Shown here: positions 46,937-58,389 of the stretch, piece by piece
Layout: every line of letters starts with the position of its first letter
How positions within the stretch are numbered: the first letter of the stretch is position 1
Assembly (NCBI RefSeq): GCF_947242115.1
Contig: NC_074716.1
Coordinates: 3,636,001-3,700,000 of the forward strand
Length of the DNA stretch: 64,000 bases
DNA from: Biomphalaria glabrata
Taxonomy: Eukaryota > Mollusca > Gastropoda > Planorbidae
Direction of reading: 5' to 3'
Translations under genes and position numbers: made by a program
The notes under the pieces: model-generated
What the model was told of the DNA's origin: nothing
The model's database searches: none
The model's input: only the letters and a program-made list of their open reading frames with translations

Positions 46937-47720
46937 GACAGGGCCGGCCCTACAGGTTGCGGGGACCCTATGCGAAATGGATTGCGCGGGGCCCAGTCTT
47001 GGTAGGGATAAGGATAAAAAGTGAAAAATAAACATTTTTGTTAGAAAATAAATTTGTTTTTGCATATATATTTTATTCATACGTTTGTTTAATAAGGGAA
47101 AACTCACCGTCAAATCAACTTGAGCCATCTACAGTAGATGGTAGTTGTCCAACAAAAAGCCAATAAACATTCAGATCTGCCTTTCAGATTTACTATCGAC
47201 TAGCAGAATATCGCTTTTGATTTTTTTTTTAAGATCGAGATATATTTAGATCTATATTTATATGCCATTGACTATTACAGTAAATTAAGTATTGGAACTT
47301 CCTGATTTGGTTAAAATTCGCGCTATTATTAAAGTTTTATCAAATGAATGCTGTCAATGCCTTTTTTTTTAAAATCGCGAGTAGGATTGGCGTTTACCAT
47401 GTTGAATGACACCCCAAAAGGACAATTTTGTCTATTTTTCAGGACATTTTTATGCGTTTTCATGATATTTTAATAATTTCATGACATTTTCTTGACTTTT
47501 TCGTATAGGCCTACTTTGCAATTTTGGGAGATTTGCAGGAGCTCCTGGAAAATCACGAGGCCGCGGGAACCCTGTTATAAGTAAAAAAATGGTTTAATTT
47601 AATAATTTACAACTAGAGGTAACACGCGGCCTATGAAAGTGCGGGGCCCAGGGCCGGCCCTAACGATTGCGGGGCCCTAAGTGAAACGGATTGCGCGGGG
47701 CCCAGTCTGGGTAGGGATAA
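46937..47720. repeat. Pair of direct repeats with hAT-like GGCCGGCCC ends
   Basis: The block CAGGGCCGGCCCTA, then GCGAAATGGATTGCGCGGGG and GTAGGGATAAGGATA, occurs at 46939-47010. It recurs in the same orientation at 47647-47725. CAGGGCCGGCCCT resembles the terminus of some non-autonomous hAT elements, and it is palindromic, so ends and orientation stay unclear. It may be one ~710-bp element followed by the start of a second. Confidence 0.5.
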
Positions 47721-47754
47721 GGATAATATTTATTGATAATTAAATGTAAAAAAA

Positions 47755-47878
47755 CACAAAGAAATGATAATCGATTTTCGTAGGGAAAAGAAGGAAAATG
47801 ATATTGTTTCTGTAGCTGGAGAGACTATTGAAATAGTGCAAGCTTTTAAATACCTTGGTAGCCTACTATCCTAGACAA
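47755..47878 (+). mobile_element. LINE-F fragment
   Basis: The plus-strand frame reads MIIDFRREKKENDIVSVAGE then QAFKYLGSLLS. That matches the segment just after the catalytic loop in many animal LINE reverse transcriptases (KTKEMIIDFRR...FKYLG). It ends in a stop right after YLGSLLS. It is only about 40 codons long. Confidence 0.75.
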
Positions 47879-49198
47879 TAAAATAATGCGCCCAAATGAG
47901 TCACTGGTTTTAGCTTAATCTTGAGACGGGGCAGAATCTGGTGTGGCTAATCAAGCCAATTCTAGAACGGCAGACTTTGCCACAATTCGTTCATGTGTAT
48001 GCCTCTGATTCAGGGCTAGCGGACAGGGCAGCTTTCTTTTTTTTCCCTCTTGATTAAGGCCGCTTCAATTCTTTTGTTCTCAGCAAGGGTTGTCCCAGCA
48101 CGCACAGTCTGTCTCCATGCACTCCGGTCTTTGGCTATGTTTTCCCACATACTTTGGCTGATGCCTGTGGCTCTCATGTCTCGCTTGCAGACATCTCTAT
48201 ATGTTAGTCTTGGGCGGCCCTTGGGTCTGACTCCTTCCACAAGCTCAGCATATAAGATATCTTTCGGGATTCTATCATATGGCATGCGGGTGACATGTCC
48301 GAGCCAGCGTAATCTTCTTTGTGTCAGGAGAGCATACATGCTGTTCATATTGGCCAGTCTCAAAACTTCCTGATTGGAGACATGGTCCCTCCAAGAGATG
48401 CCCATTATGCGTCTCAGGCAGCGCAAGTGGAAACTATTCAATATGTGCTCTTGGTACATGTATGTTGACCAGCTTTCACTGCCATAAAGGAGAGTGCTCA
48501 CAACACAGGCGTTGTAGACTAGGATTTTGGTCGCTGTGGTCAATTTACCATTTTTCCAGACGAACTTGGAGAGTTTTGCCAATGCTGTGGTAGCTTTTCC
48601 TATTCTTTTTGTCAGCTCGATGTCTAAATCTAGGTTACTGACCATTGTTGAACCAAGTAGGTAAATTCCTGCACCACTGAAAGGGTGTGGTTCCCAGTTT
48701 GTATTATAGGTATTTCTGCGACGTCTTGTGCCAGGATTTCGGTCTTGGAGAGACTTATAGTAAGGCTAAACTCTTGACAAGCAGCTGCTAAGGCGTTCAC
48801 TAGCTTCAGTAGACCTCCTTGTGAGTGAGATACGAGTGCCGCGTCATCGGCAAACAGCAACTCCCTTATCAAGATACGACGCCTTTTCGTTTTGGCTTTA
48901 AGACGTGCCAGGTTAAAGAGCCTTCCATCGGATCTGCTATGGATATATATTCCGTCTTCCAGGGATTTAAAAGCACTGGTTAGTACAACTGAGAAGAAGA
49001 TGCCAAATAGTGTAGGGGCCAGTACACATCCTTGTTTTACACCGCTCTTAATGGAGAATGGCCTAGAGGAAGAACTTTCAAACTGAACAGTGCCCTGCAT
49101 ATTTTCGTGAAAAGCTGACACTAGTTTTCTTAACTTATTTGGGCAGCTGATTCTCTCTAGTACAGCAAAAAGACCATTTCTGCTAACAAGGTCAAAGG

Positions 49199-51394
49199 CA
49201 GTGGCGTAGCTACCAATGTGCGGGTGGTGCGGGCCGCACAGGGCACCAAATGGAGAGGGGCACCAAAATTCCCCCAGCGTGTATTAATTTCCTATTTCCC
49301 TGAGCTTTTCAGTAAAAGTATATGCAGTTCAAGTATATGCTAGTAAAACTGCCCTCGAATCACTCGACCGAGTACAATCACAGGCACTACGGTTCATTTG
49401 TGGCACCTTTCGGACAAGCCCAACAAACGCTGCTGAAATCTTAACAAACGTGGCCCCTTTACATTTAAGGAGGGAGAGGGCGGTACTTACAGCCTATGAG
49501 CGCTATAGTGATTGTACTCGGTCGAGTGATTCGAGGGCAGTTTTACTAGCATATACTTGAACTGTATAGCTGTACTCAATTTGTGATCTGACTGCCCCTG
49601 GTACAATGTGCGTAGCATGTAAGCTTTGGCACCCCACTTTGTGCTGGCCAACTCTCTGAGTAACGCTAACTTCTCTGAGGCTTTTCTTTCAACTTCCTGG
49701 ACGTGCTGGAACATTGACAACTTTCTATCCAGGGTCACCCCTAGATATTTTGGCGTGTTTTCACGTTGGAATCGCAGCCCACCGAGTTGAAGCTCGAATG
49801 GAGCCTTAAGAATGTCGATCCCTAGGCTGAACAGGGACCAGGTCGTTTTGGCAACGTTTATCTGAATCTGTCATTTGTCGCGATACGAGGAGATGGTTTG
49901 GAGGTTTGCTTGTAATGCCGCCTGTATTTGGTCGACTTTCTTGCCGGTTGACCAGAGGACAATATCATCCGCATAAAGCAGTTTCTTTGACCGCAGTGAG
50001 GTGCGTTTCTTAAATTTCTTAAGTCTAAAGAAGCATCGAGACAATTTCAAGTCACATCATTGCCAGAGTCCACCGACTATAGGCGAGCTGTTATTGGGTA
50101 TGAATTAACTGAACAATTAAAAGCAACAAAGCAAGATGAGACGGTTATCATTGAATCCAGAAAAAAATGATGAGGCGACATCCTGAAAAGAAGAAAATAC
50201 TTCAGTACCGCATGTTCTAGAGACTAAAGGACAGCACACAAGCATGACTTTAGTACACTTCTCAAAAATTCATATGGAAGAAGCTGAACCATCAGACAGT
50301 GTAAACAATACAGAAAGCAGGATAATAAACTCTAGACTGAACGACATTGGAGATTGGCCTGATGTCACAGATAATATTCGCATACACCTTGTCACTCAAG
50401 GATATGAAACAGTTCAGCGTATGAACAGTCAATTCAGAGAGGCGTAGAGACATCAAGAATCAGCAAAAGGAAAGGCTAGAAAGCTTTCAAAGGCTTGTTT
50501 TTTTTCCGGGAAATGTCAAACGGCGAGAAAGTTCTTAGAAAGTGGATGTGTTATTCGCCAAAAAAAAAAAAAGAATCCTTATTTTGCTTCCCCTACATAC
50601 TCTTCTCAACAAGATCAAGTACCAAATCTTCATTTAAATCCAAAGATGGATTCAATGAGTGGTGGAGGTTATCCCCAAAAATAGAAAAACATGAGACCAG
50701 CAGAGCTCACATTCAGTCATTGCTTGCTTGGAGGGAACTTGAAGTTTGTCTGAGAGTAGGGAACAATATTGACAACAAGGCCCAAGATTTGATTATACAA
50801 GAGACGAAAACCTGGAGAGTTAGTAAAATTACTATCAAAGTACGATCCACTCTTGAGGGAGCATGTGCTTCGCACTAAGCTTTGTTCCAGACCGAATATA
50901 TACATGTTTCCACAAATACAAAATGAATTTATTACAATATTGGGGGATCACGGTAAAAAACAAATCATACAGCAAGTAAAACAAGCCAAATATTTCTCAG
51001 TTATTTTTTACAGTACACCTGACATCTCAAAGCTGGATAAAATTTCCCAAATTTTACGGTATGTTGTCATGGATAATGACAATCTGCAGGTTGGTGAGTC
51101 TTTTGTTGACTTCATCGACACAAAGGACAAGCATGCTGCTGGAATTACTGAGATGATTCTAGAGAAATTGCGTTCGGATGGCTTAGACTGCAGGGGTCAA
51201 GGCTATCATAATGCTGCGGTCATGAAAGGTCATTAAGGTCATGAAAGAATTAACAATATTTGATTAATGAATACATATTATTTTGAACAAAAAAGTATGG
51301 TTTTGCAACGTTATTAATTAGTTAGTTTTTTTTTGGGGGGGGGCATCAAGATGAGGTACCGCACCAGGCATCATATACTCTAGCTACGCCACTG
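49199..51394 (+). mobile_element. hAT transposon with TTF/DUF4371-type transposase remnant
   Basis: Inverted ends CAGTGGCGTAGCTA and TAGCTACGCCACTG are flanked by a perfect 8-bp duplication GTCAAAGG (49191-49198, 51395-51402). Plus-strand pieces form the N-terminal half of a ZMYM/TTF-type hAT transposase: 50244-50447 (RLNDIGDWPDVTDNIRIHL), 50495-50878 (KDGFNEWWRLSPKIEKHETS) and 50853-51236 (NEFITILGDHGKKQIIQQV, AKYFSVIFYSTPDISKLDKI, DCRGQGYHNAA). The frames shift between pieces. The RNase-H-like second half and dimerisation domain are missing, so the copy is internally deleted and inactive. It is inserted in LINE-B, and its 5' region carries LINE-C. Confidence 0.92.
49316..50008. mobile_element. 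LINE-C, rearranged fragment inside the hAT element
   Basis: Two pieces of one LINE lie in opposite orientation. Minus strand 50008-49508 encodes the RT catalytic loop (LLYADDIVLW near 49980), FSLGIDILKAPFELQLGGL and VTLDRKLSMFQHVQEVERKA. Plus strand 49321-49508 encodes the next segment (VQVYASKTALESLDRVQSQA, FICGTFRTSPTNAAEIL). They share a 57-bp perfect inverted repeat, 49325-49381 against 49508-49564. Neither the 5' endonuclease nor the 3' end is present. Confidence 0.85.
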
Positions 51395-51795
51395 GTCAAA
51401 GGCCTTGGTCAAATCAATAAATGCTATGAAGAGGGGCTGCTTTTGTTCTCTGCTCTTCTCCTGTAGCTGCCGCAGAGAGAAAATCATATCTGTTGTAGAT
51501 CTACCTGCCCTAAAGCCACACTGCGACTCTGGATAAACACGATCTGCCAGGATCTGTAATCGCTTTAGTAATAATACTAATACTCTAGCAAAAAGCCTTT
51601 CCGACTATGCTAAGCAGTGAGATGCCTATGTAATTGTTACAATCAGAGCGGTCGCCTTTATTTTTTCTAAATTGTAACTATGTTGGAGTCTTTCAATTCC
51701 TAGGGGACCATTCCTTGTTCCCAGCACAAGCTTAGCAGTTCATGGAGTGGTTTGATTAGGGCATGGGTAACCCATGGGTAATCCAATACCAGAGT

Positions 51796-52037
51796 AAATG
51801 TCTATGGAATATATATAGATGAGTGATAAACTCTTGTTTACTTTTCCACGGCAGCGGATTTCTTTACTTTTATATCAACTTCCGTTTTCAAGATTTGTTC
51901 AAGATAGTTTGTCATGATCAGCTGAGAAACACCAACGCGTTTAAGTTTAAGTTTAATTGGAAAAAATCTCGACCAGATTTTATCTAGATCTAAATTTAAT
52001 AATAAATAAAAAAACACACGTAAGTCTCTACTCTAGT
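51796..52037. other. Spacer between LINE-B and the MULE
   Basis: About 240 bp of AT-rich sequence with no recognised gene or repeat. Confidence 0.5.
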
Positions 52038-52101
52038 ACCAGGGAACAGACACAAAATAGAGCAGTGACTCGTAAGTGTAAGATTCATAACAAAATAACA
52101 A
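52038..52101 (+). repeat. LINE-A fragment that received the MULE, left side
   Basis: GGAACAGACACAAAATAGAG, then AGATTCATAACAAA, matches 7903-7945 of LINE-A with a 12-bp insertion. On the other side of the MULE, 57758-57776 continues with AACAAACGAA, as LINE-A does. So the MULE landed in an older LINE-A piece. The 9-bp duplication AAATAACAA occupies 52093-52101 and 57758-57766. Confidence 0.75.
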
Positions 52102-53524
52102 GGCGGACCCTATTCCCAACCAGTTGTGAATAGGCTTCAACCCTATTCCCAACCGGATGGATGGGTCAAATAAGGTCAAAACCATATTCACAGTCAACAG
52201 GGTCAAATTAGGTCAAAACCTTATTCCCAGTCGACAGTGTTTAGGTCAAATCCTATTCGGTTTAATTTTTTTTTTTTAAGTGATTGATTTTTAATAAGAT
52301 AATCGAAAATAGCTATAACATTGGTTTGATATTGATAAATCTTTACAATTTATTAAACTATTATTTTTTCCCTAATGTAATTAAAGGAACAATGTATACT
52401 TTATAGGTTATTTTATTATAGAATTGTTAGGTCACATTGTTGTTAAATCTTTGAGCTGAATATTTGCAATAGCTATAAAATAAATAAAATATATTAATTC
52501 ACTGTTTTTTGTTTTTATTTCATTCCTGGTCACATTATCTCCAATTAAATATATTTTTTGACTTGGCTTTGACTTAAAGCACTCAATTCAACATATTTTT
52601 TTATAGGCCTATATACAGCTTCTTGATATTTTTGACATGTGTTTTCAATGTTTTCTCTCCCATCTTCATTATAAAGTTTAGTGCATTGAGGATGGCTATA
52701 ATAAAAAAAGAGGAGCTATCAAAACAAGGCAGAGAAAAAAATATAATTGGGGTGAGGGTGGGTTTAAAATTTGTTGCAAAGCAATAACATGTGTAGCTGT
52801 GAGGAGAAATGTAACCATATGTGTAAACACATAGTAAAATGCTAGCTATATTGTAAAGCTTAGAGTTTTTATTTATGTTGATTCTATTCAATGTAGGGAG
52901 GGGATATCAAACTTTATTGTTCTCACTAAGGTGAAATAGGGGAGGCAGGTGGGTAGGATATACCTACACAGGATGTTATAATCTTAGGCCAAGTAGTGGC
53001 GGAAGTAGTGGATATTTTTGAGAGATAGTACCACAATAAGAATCAATGGATCATGTTCTATACCTATGATCATTATCCAACCAATCTTAGCACCATTTCA
53101 ATAAATAAATATTTCTCTCTCATTTGATGTTGGTAATATACTTGTATGATTTCTTGGTTTGAAATATTATAAAATAGAAAACATACACATTACTTTGTTA
53201 ATTTACATTTTTCTATGTCATTTATGTGTTTTTTTTATATCAATAAATTATAATGCTTAAAATTTTCTCTTACAGCCCCTCCACCCACCAAAAAAAAAAA
53301 GACATGTTCAGTTTTAGTAACCATCCTACAAGCAAAATCAAGCATCATCTGTGGTTAAGCCTAATAATAGTATCATTCTGTAATAATGTAGAGAATTTAA
53401 GACACTTAAAAAGTGCATCCCTTAATTCTCCTACATGAATAGCACAACAAAATCAACAAAAACTTTTTTGTTTTTTTGGTCATACGTATGACATAATTTA
53501 TTAAAGCAAGTAATAGAAGAAATT

Positions 53525-53960
53525 TTATGTTCGACTATCACTGCTAGAAATATATAACATATAATAATACATAACATTTTCAGTCAGTATATAAGTAGAC
53601 ATGTAAACAATGTAATATGCATCAAAATGAATTGATAAATAAAACTGGTAAAATAATAGAAAAAATATGATAAGTAATCTACACAATTAAGATGCCAGTA
53701 CAAAATTACATTTAATTGTTACAGCTAAAAATATATTACACATATACTCAGCTAAACAATATCAAAGTCAATATTTAATATATAAACTTATGTAAGCAAT
53801 TTAATATGTATTTGATAAAAAAAAGTGCATTATAACAAATATATGGTGAGTAAATAGCACATTATTGAATGGTAGTATTACTGATACAATAGTACATTTA
53901 TATATTAAAGGTAGAATTATGTTACACTTTTAATGCTCAAGATAGGTCTTATGAAGTGAA
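53525..53960. repeat. ~180-bp degenerate tandem repeat inside the MULE
   Basis: CTGCTAGAAATATATAACAT...GTAAACAATGTAATATGCAT near 53540 returns as CAGCTAAAAATATATTACAC...GTAAGCAATTTAATATGTAT near 53720. A weaker third part follows. It lies just 3' of the transposase gene. Confidence 0.55.
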
Positions 53961-54016
53961 AGTTAAATTAACAAATAGACTTAAATGTTAATATGTATTA
54001 AAACACTTCTAATATT

Positions 54017-57000
54017 TTAATTGCAAAATTTACAAATAAATGAATCTACAGAAATATTACTTGATAAACAGAACTCATGAAACCACCTATCACACACCAT
54101 ACAACCAATCCAGTTCATCAACTTCCCATCTATACAATTCTCTTTTGAAACCTCTTCCAGTCCACATTCAGCACATTCATTACCATTACGTTTGTTTTCT
54201 AAACATTCAACATGGTTATCAACAAAAACATTCACATCATTTGCACTGGAACATTTAACATTACCTACCACTTCTTTTTCAGTACTGCTAACAATTTTAA
54301 GTTTTTTACTAACCGAGCTGTAAGGGAAACCTAGTCTTTTTTTCTTTGTGAAGTGTTGTTTATTATTAGGTCTTCCTTTAGTTTTTACTTTTTTCAACAT
54401 TACATTACTAAATGTATCAGTTGTAACTTTAGATGAGTCAACAATATCACTACCAGACAGATTGTTTTCACTATTATGAACCACAAAGGGTTGAGCATGA
54501 TTAATTGGAACAAACTCTTCACCAACACACTCACCATTCAAACTAACATTTGTTTCAGCCAAGGCCTGAGAAGTTAAGGCAATTGGAAGAAACTCTGCAT
54601 CAACACACCCACCATTCAAACTAATGTTTGTTTCAGCTAAGGCCTCAGACACATTAGTAATAACAAATTCCTTATTGGCCCTGATATGATAAATAAATGT
54701 CTTTAACTGTTCAAGCTTTACTAAAAAATGTTGTTCCCCCATATTCTGATACAGACAGTTTAGTTCATTTGTCAGGTCAGGTCCTTAACAATTTTAAATC
54801 GCCCTTCTGCTGTCTTTGCACTAATGGTTGGATAAATTACATTAGTTGAGATAGATGATATGTCCTCAAATTCTTCATCCCTAAATGATTTATTTTGGAA
54901 ATGGCACCCATCAGGAAGAAAAACCATTTCTAAAGAAAGTTTATGTCTCAAAGAAAGAATATGTCTGCAAGGCAATAAAAATTTAGTGAAGAAAATACAA
55001 TTGCAAGAATCCATGCTAACCACATATGAATTGGTATCATTAGAATTACAAGTATTAGAAATAGAAAAAAATGATGTGCCAGTATCATTTTAAACTATGT
55101 TGTAGTTACATCTTTTAAATAAAGAAATCTGATGGCCCACTAACTCTGCTCCAAATGGTGTTAATATATTCTTGTACAAAGTAAGCAAATGTGTGTCTGG
55201 TAGTGTAGAATAATGTTTAGTTATTTTGTGAATGTGGTGTTGTGCTGATTTTATTTTAGATAGATCTGAATCAAACAAAAGTAGCTTAGTTACACATACT
55301 GAGAGTGTTGTGTGGCTATCTAGGTGCTTTTTTATCCTTGAATGATAGGATTCTACATGATTTGTAGTTGTGATATGTAGAGATGCAACATCTGTATTTC
55401 TACATGCTGCCCACATGTCAGAAATTGACCACCAATTATTTTGAAAGTAGCTTTCAACACTGGGACATGCTGAAATGATGTCAACTTTTAACAACTCAAA
55501 TGCTTCTTCACTTAATGTATAAGATTGTTCTTTAAATAGATCAAAAATTTTATTGGATAATTCCTTTGAGACATTTGTATTTAAATACTTTTTTACTGCT
55601 GTCATTGTGTGAAATGAACATAGGCGAATTAAAGATTGAGGAAAACATTGTTTGATAGCACCTATTTCACTAAAATCTTTATCTACAAAAAAAATTTGAG
55701 GCTCCACACACACATCATGTAATACACTCAAACATTCAGCCAAAATTTCAATACTCTCATTCCTTACAAAAGCATGCAACACAGGTACACCATTACCATT
55801 GGCATCAATACACATAACATTCAACAATGGAAATAAATACTCATTGACTTTATAAGTGCAATCTATTATCAATATGGTTTTGTTGGCTTTAAGTGAACCT
55901 ATCATTTCCTTGGTCATGTATGCCAAATACAAAAATTCATTTTCTGGTGTCACACCATACTTCACCATTACACCACCAACCTTTATACTATTTACAATTT
56001 TCTCTACTCCTTCACTGTCAGTGCAGGGGTCTTTCAGTTTTTTCCTGTAGTTTTCCACATCCTTTCCAAGAACACATTTGTTCTGTTTCTGCGAGATGAT
56101 TTGTCGCAATTCTGACTGCGGTATTTTGGTGCCAACCATCAGATTCACGGTTTCATCTGGCTTTATTCTTCTATTTTCAGGATACACAAGTGCAGTCTGA
56201 AAATAATAAATTGTATATATATAGCTATTGGAAATTGATATTGACAGTTGAAAATTCATGAGAGATAATTGTTAGGAGTAAATATGCTTTTTAATAACTT
56301 ACCAAATGATCTGTGGGGTGATTCTCATGTGACAATATTGCCTTTGTGATGACAAACTGGTAGCCAGTAACATCTGAATGCCTTATCACAGCACGTATCA
56401 CTGCACCACAATCATGTTTCCATGACCTACAAAAAAAAATATAATAACAATATTATACATATTTTTTTTTCATCACTCTACTCTGTTATTATTTTGATTT
56501 GAGAGATGGGAGAAAGGGGGGAGGGGTGTTTCAATAATACAATTGCACTGAATACTATTATAAAACTGGCTACTGTATCTTTAGTATCAACTATTGCATT
56601 GTAAATAAAAGTAAATTACCCCTTTCAGACTTTGGGATCTAATAAGGCAGATGTTGTAAAGGGCATCTATTTCTATGGCCGATGGTTAACTAGGGTGGAC
56701 AGCACTTCACTCAACACTTGGCCACTATACCCCAACTACACATCTTCTGTAATACCACAATATTTTTTCCATTGTTAAGAAATATTGAAATAAATACCTT
56801 TGATTCGGCCGGATGCCTTTACTCGATGTTGGTTTTGTGGCTCTCCCTTGTTTGCATACTAATTTTAGCCACTTATACTGTATGGATTCTTTTGCTGGAT
56901 GTCCACTGATAAGCTAAAAAAATAATAAAATTTAGCACTTATAAATTGTGTGTAGGGAAAATTCATTCTCTTTTTTTAAGTGTAATTAAATTTAACAGCT

Positions 57001-57503
57001 GTAAACGGAAAAAAATATATAACGTTCTAAACTTAACTTCTTTGTGTATAAAAAAATTAATAAAAGTTTCTTTTTAATAAATGGAGAAAGTTTAAAATAA
57101 ATCTCTCTATATTTATTTCCAACTAGGACTACGTTATTTTCATTCAAAATTACAAGCTACTTTACATGTAATTATTATTTATTATTTTATCTATATCTTA
57201 TACTAATACAGAACAGACATTACTTTAAAAAAAGAAACAAAAACGTACTACACTAGTAACACTAACCAGCACAAAATAAAATAAATGAAAAGAAATAAAA
57301 AGCTAAGCTTAAATGAAATAAATAAGAATCTAACGATCTATTATAGTATTACAGTCTATATTATACTATATTGAATTGTAAAAGTAAAATCAACAACATA
57401 CCTTTTTAGAACCACTAGTAACAAACAAAACATGCTGTTCCTCTTCATGCTTCTTGATAAATTCCTTGAATTCAGTAAAATTTGTGAATGATTTTCCTTC
57501 CAT
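54017..57503 (-). CDS. MULE transposase (FAR1-like, DDE, SWIM, PHD), lightly damaged
   Basis: Exons 57503-57402, 56913-56798, 56426-56303 and 56196-54017, with GT-AG borders and matching phases. Exon 1 gives MEGKSFTNFTEFKEFIKKHE. Exons 2-3 form a FAR1/WRKY-GCM1-type zinc fold (WKHDCGAVIRAVIR, HENHPTDH). Exon 4 holds the MULE domain: ILIIDCTYKVNEYLFPLL with the first Asp, IFFVDKDFSEIGAIKQCF with the second, and RLCSFHTMTAVKKYL. Next come a SWIM finger (SCNCIFF...LLPCRHIL, CxC-CxH) and a C-terminal PHD-type finger (CAEC, then GCMVCDRWFHEFC and FICKFC). Two lesions: an in-frame TAA at 55092-55090 between the DDE and SWIM parts, and a doubled CTGAC near 54775 that shifts frame before the 54742-54017 segment. 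It is mobile-element derived, not a host ZSWIM gene, because it lies inside the terminal repeats. Confidence 0.88.
56609..56735 (-). repeat. SINE family 1 fragment inside the MULE transposase gene
   Basis: CCCCTTTCAGACTTTGGGAT, AAGGCAGATGTTGTAAAGGG and TTTCTATGGCCGATGGTTAA mark a partial copy in the second intron of the transposase gene. It lies between exon 2 (ends 56798) and exon 3 (starts 56426). Confidence 0.75.
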
Positions 57504-58389
57504 GTTTTTTTTTAAATAAATGATAGTGAAAGTGACCAGAGGATAATTGATTATTATATAAAATGCCATGGTCACGTTTACGCTGGCCTTTTATATAGCA
57601 ACACTTCCGGTCAACAGGGGGGATTGGCAGGAAGTCTATACTGGGGATAGACCGGAAGTCAACTGACTGTAAATAGGGTTTGACCTTATTTGACCCATCC
57701 GTCCGGTTGGGAATAGGGTTGAAGCCTATTCCCAACTGGTTGGGGATAGGCACTTCGAAATAACAAACGAAGGTATTAGTATACGACACTAGAAACGCTA
57801 AATTAGGTTTCTGTCATATTTTCAGAATATGCAGAAAAAAATGCAGATTACAAATATGTAATTTGATTTCCTCGGAGATAAATAGTTTTTAAAATATATA
57901 TTTTTAAGTTTTATTTCTTATTACCATATATTGTCATTGGAAATACGCCATTTTGGTTTTAAGGCTTAGTACTAGACTATCTCCCTTGAATTACTTGCCA
58001 ACTTTTTTCTGTTGCTGCTTTGTCTTTCTTTCTAGCAGCTTTTAGATCTAATATTAAAATTCATTTAAAATGCAAACAATCTTTTGTACTTTGAAAAATA
58101 GCTAAAAATCGAAATTAAAATCATGTAGTTAAAGTAATAACAACAGACAAAAAAATTAATAGAAAAATAAAAATTAAAAAATCTAAGCCTAGCAAAATAT
58201 CTTTTATTGGCAAAATAAAAAGTAATTAAATAAATAGATACTGGTACCCTGACTTTAAATACATGAAAATAATAGACATTAAATGTTATTTAAGATATTA
58301 AAAGCATGCAAGAAAAAAATCAAATAGCTAAATAGATCTAATCTGAATAGATTGTAAGATGAAATATTAATCAACACTTAAAAATTTAG

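Larger units (their letters stand above)
47880..51795 (-). mobile_element. LINE-B, antisense, split by a hAT element
   Basis: Minus strand. The upstream half is 51795-51403 (a VDLTKAFD-type region, reversed GTCAAAGGCCTTGGTCAAAT). The rest is 49198-47880. After the hAT insertion, 49121-48630 gives SGVKQGCVLAPTLFGIFFSV, the catalytic ELLFADDAALVSHS and NHTLSVVQEFTYL. Then 48645-48016 gives KILVYNACVVSTLLYGSESW, LRCLRRIMGISWRDHVS and RRLRWLGHVTRMPYDRIPKD. The 5' end is truncated. One frame change lies near 48640 where the two frames overlap. About 130 bp of 3' UTR follows. Its style is the GVKQGCVLAPTLF group of animal LINEs. I leave the clade unassigned. Confidence 0.88.
52102..57757 (-). mobile_element. 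Mutator-like element (MULE), near-complete, 5656 bp
   Basis: Flanked by a perfect 9-bp duplication AAATAACAA (52093-52101, 57758-57766), the length expected of Mutator elements. The terminal inverted repeats are about 100 bp. The left reads CCTATTCCCAACCAGTTGTG then AATAGGCTTCAACCCTATTC. The reversed right end reads CCTATCCCCAACCAGTTGGG then AATAGGCTTCAACCCTATTC. Each end repeats CCTATTCCCAACC and AAATAAGGTCAAA-type words, likely transposase-binding sites. The minus-strand transposase gene starts 254 bp inside the right end. The left 1.7 kb is non-coding and holds a ~180-bp degenerate tandem repeat. The high similarity of the ends and the near-open gene suggest recent activity. Confidence 0.93.

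Noticed and set aside
55856-56099. Plus-strand frames opposite the MULE transposase
   Set aside because: They are complements of the transposase exon and have no independent support.
54017-57503. Host ZSWIM-type gene
   Set aside because: The gene lies wholly inside ~100-bp inverted ends flanked by a 9-bp duplication, so it is a transposase.
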